Source of the DNA: Alphaproteobacteria bacterium
Lineage (GTDB): Bacteria > Pseudomonadota > Alphaproteobacteria > Caulobacterales > Caulobacteraceae
Direction: 5' to 3'
Assembly (NCBI GenBank): GCA_028869395.1
Contig: JAGWSE010000364.1
Coordinates: 1-6,455, forward strand
Length of the DNA stretch: 6,455 bases
This document shows, piece after piece, positions 6,162-6,455 of the stretch. A program made the translations under genes and the position numbers. Every line of letters begins with the position of its first letter. The first letter of the stretch is position 1. The notes beneath the pieces were generated by a model. That model had not been told where the DNA came from and searched no databases. It saw only the letters and a program-made list of their open reading frames with translations.

Positions 6162-6455
6162 TCAGGTCGCTTCCGAAGCGGAGCCGGACCCGCGGTCAGC
6201 GCGCGTGTCGGCAGGGGGCGTTTTCTTGCCGTCTGACGCGCCGTCGGAACGCAGCGCTTCCATTTCCCGCCGCTGACGTTCCCGGTCCGGCTCGGCGAAC
6301 GAGCGCGCCGCAGAGATCACCCGCTGGGGGAAGGGGAAGTTCAGGCCGGCGGCCTCGAAGCGCGCCTTGATGATGCGGATCAGGTCGAACCGCGTGTCGA
6401 TGTAGCCGTCCGGCGAAGTCCAGGCGCGCAAGGTGACAGTGACCGAGCTGTCGCC
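6162..6455 (-). CDS. MscS-family mechanosensitive ion channel, C-terminal part only
   Basis: Only the last 97 residues and the TGA stop are in the window; the start lies beyond the right edge. The fragment begins GDSSVTVTLRAW, followed by a helix with VR/DL-type spacing (TRFDLIRIIKARFEAAG at 21-37) and the characteristic NFPFPQRVI at 39-47. This is the hallmark end of the MscS cytoplasmic C-terminal alpha/beta domain (the G-I-P-F-P-Q pattern). After it comes a tail of about 50 residues rich in R, E, D, S and A, probably disordered. MscS-type channels sit in the inner membrane and release solutes on hypo-osmotic shock; the membrane part cannot be checked here. The gene reads in the same direction as mraZ but is separated from it by 245 bases with a possible terminator, so it is probably a separate unit. 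Confidence 0.85.
   Translation of the reverse strand, partial: GDSSVTVTLRAWTSPDGYIDTRFDLIRIIKARFEAAGLNFPFPQRVISAARSFAEPDRERQRREMEALRSDGASDGKKTPPADTRADRGSGSASEAT

Noticed and set aside
6044..6370. Plus-strand open frame of 108 codons starting in the regulatory gap
   Set aside because: It begins inside the phased operator, runs antisense over the channel gene, is rich in R, P and S, and has no convincing ribosome site.

Overview
The window holds the upstream part of a dcw (division and cell wall) cluster, read entirely on the minus strand. In transcription order, from high to low coordinates, it contains the C-terminal end of an MscS-type mechanosensitive channel gene, a 245-base regulatory gap, then mraZ, rsmH (mraW), ftsL, ftsI (pbpB), murE and the first 324 codons of murF, which runs off the left edge. 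I see no RNA genes, mobile elements, CRISPR arrays or large repeats. The only gene-free stretch is 5917-6161, and it is shorter than 300 bases.

The DNA is very GC-rich with strong third-position G/C bias, which leaves long but meaningless open frames on the opposite strand. The MraZ, FtsL and FtsI sequences look alphaproteobacterial and most like Caulobacterales (Caulobacter/Phenylobacterium type). Three points suggest this: the MraZ opening MFLSTFEKQLDAKRR, an FtsI with a cytoplasmic N-terminal extension of about 43 residues, and promoter-region motifs that match the CcrM/CtrA/DnaA cell-cycle circuitry. The genus is an inference from memory of these families, not a database result.

The genes form one functional chain. 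MraZ is the cluster's autorepressor. RsmH methylates 16S rRNA. FtsL and FtsI are part of the septal peptidoglycan synthase complex. MurE and MurF add meso-diaminopimelate and D-Ala-D-Ala to the UDP-MurNAc peptide precursor. Every junction from mraZ to murF overlaps by 4 or 8 bases, and most starts carry a GGAGG-like ribosome site inside the end of the preceding gene, so expression is probably translationally coupled throughout.

The 5917-6161 gap is the most informative non-coding part. It contains a likely terminator for the channel gene, a candidate promoter, a 10-bp-phased TGGGN array that fits an MraZ operator, a GANTC methylation site, a CtrA-type 8-mer and an exact consensus DnaA box. 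I found no clearly new biological system. The main unusual point is this concentration of possible cell-cycle inputs on the division-cluster promoter.
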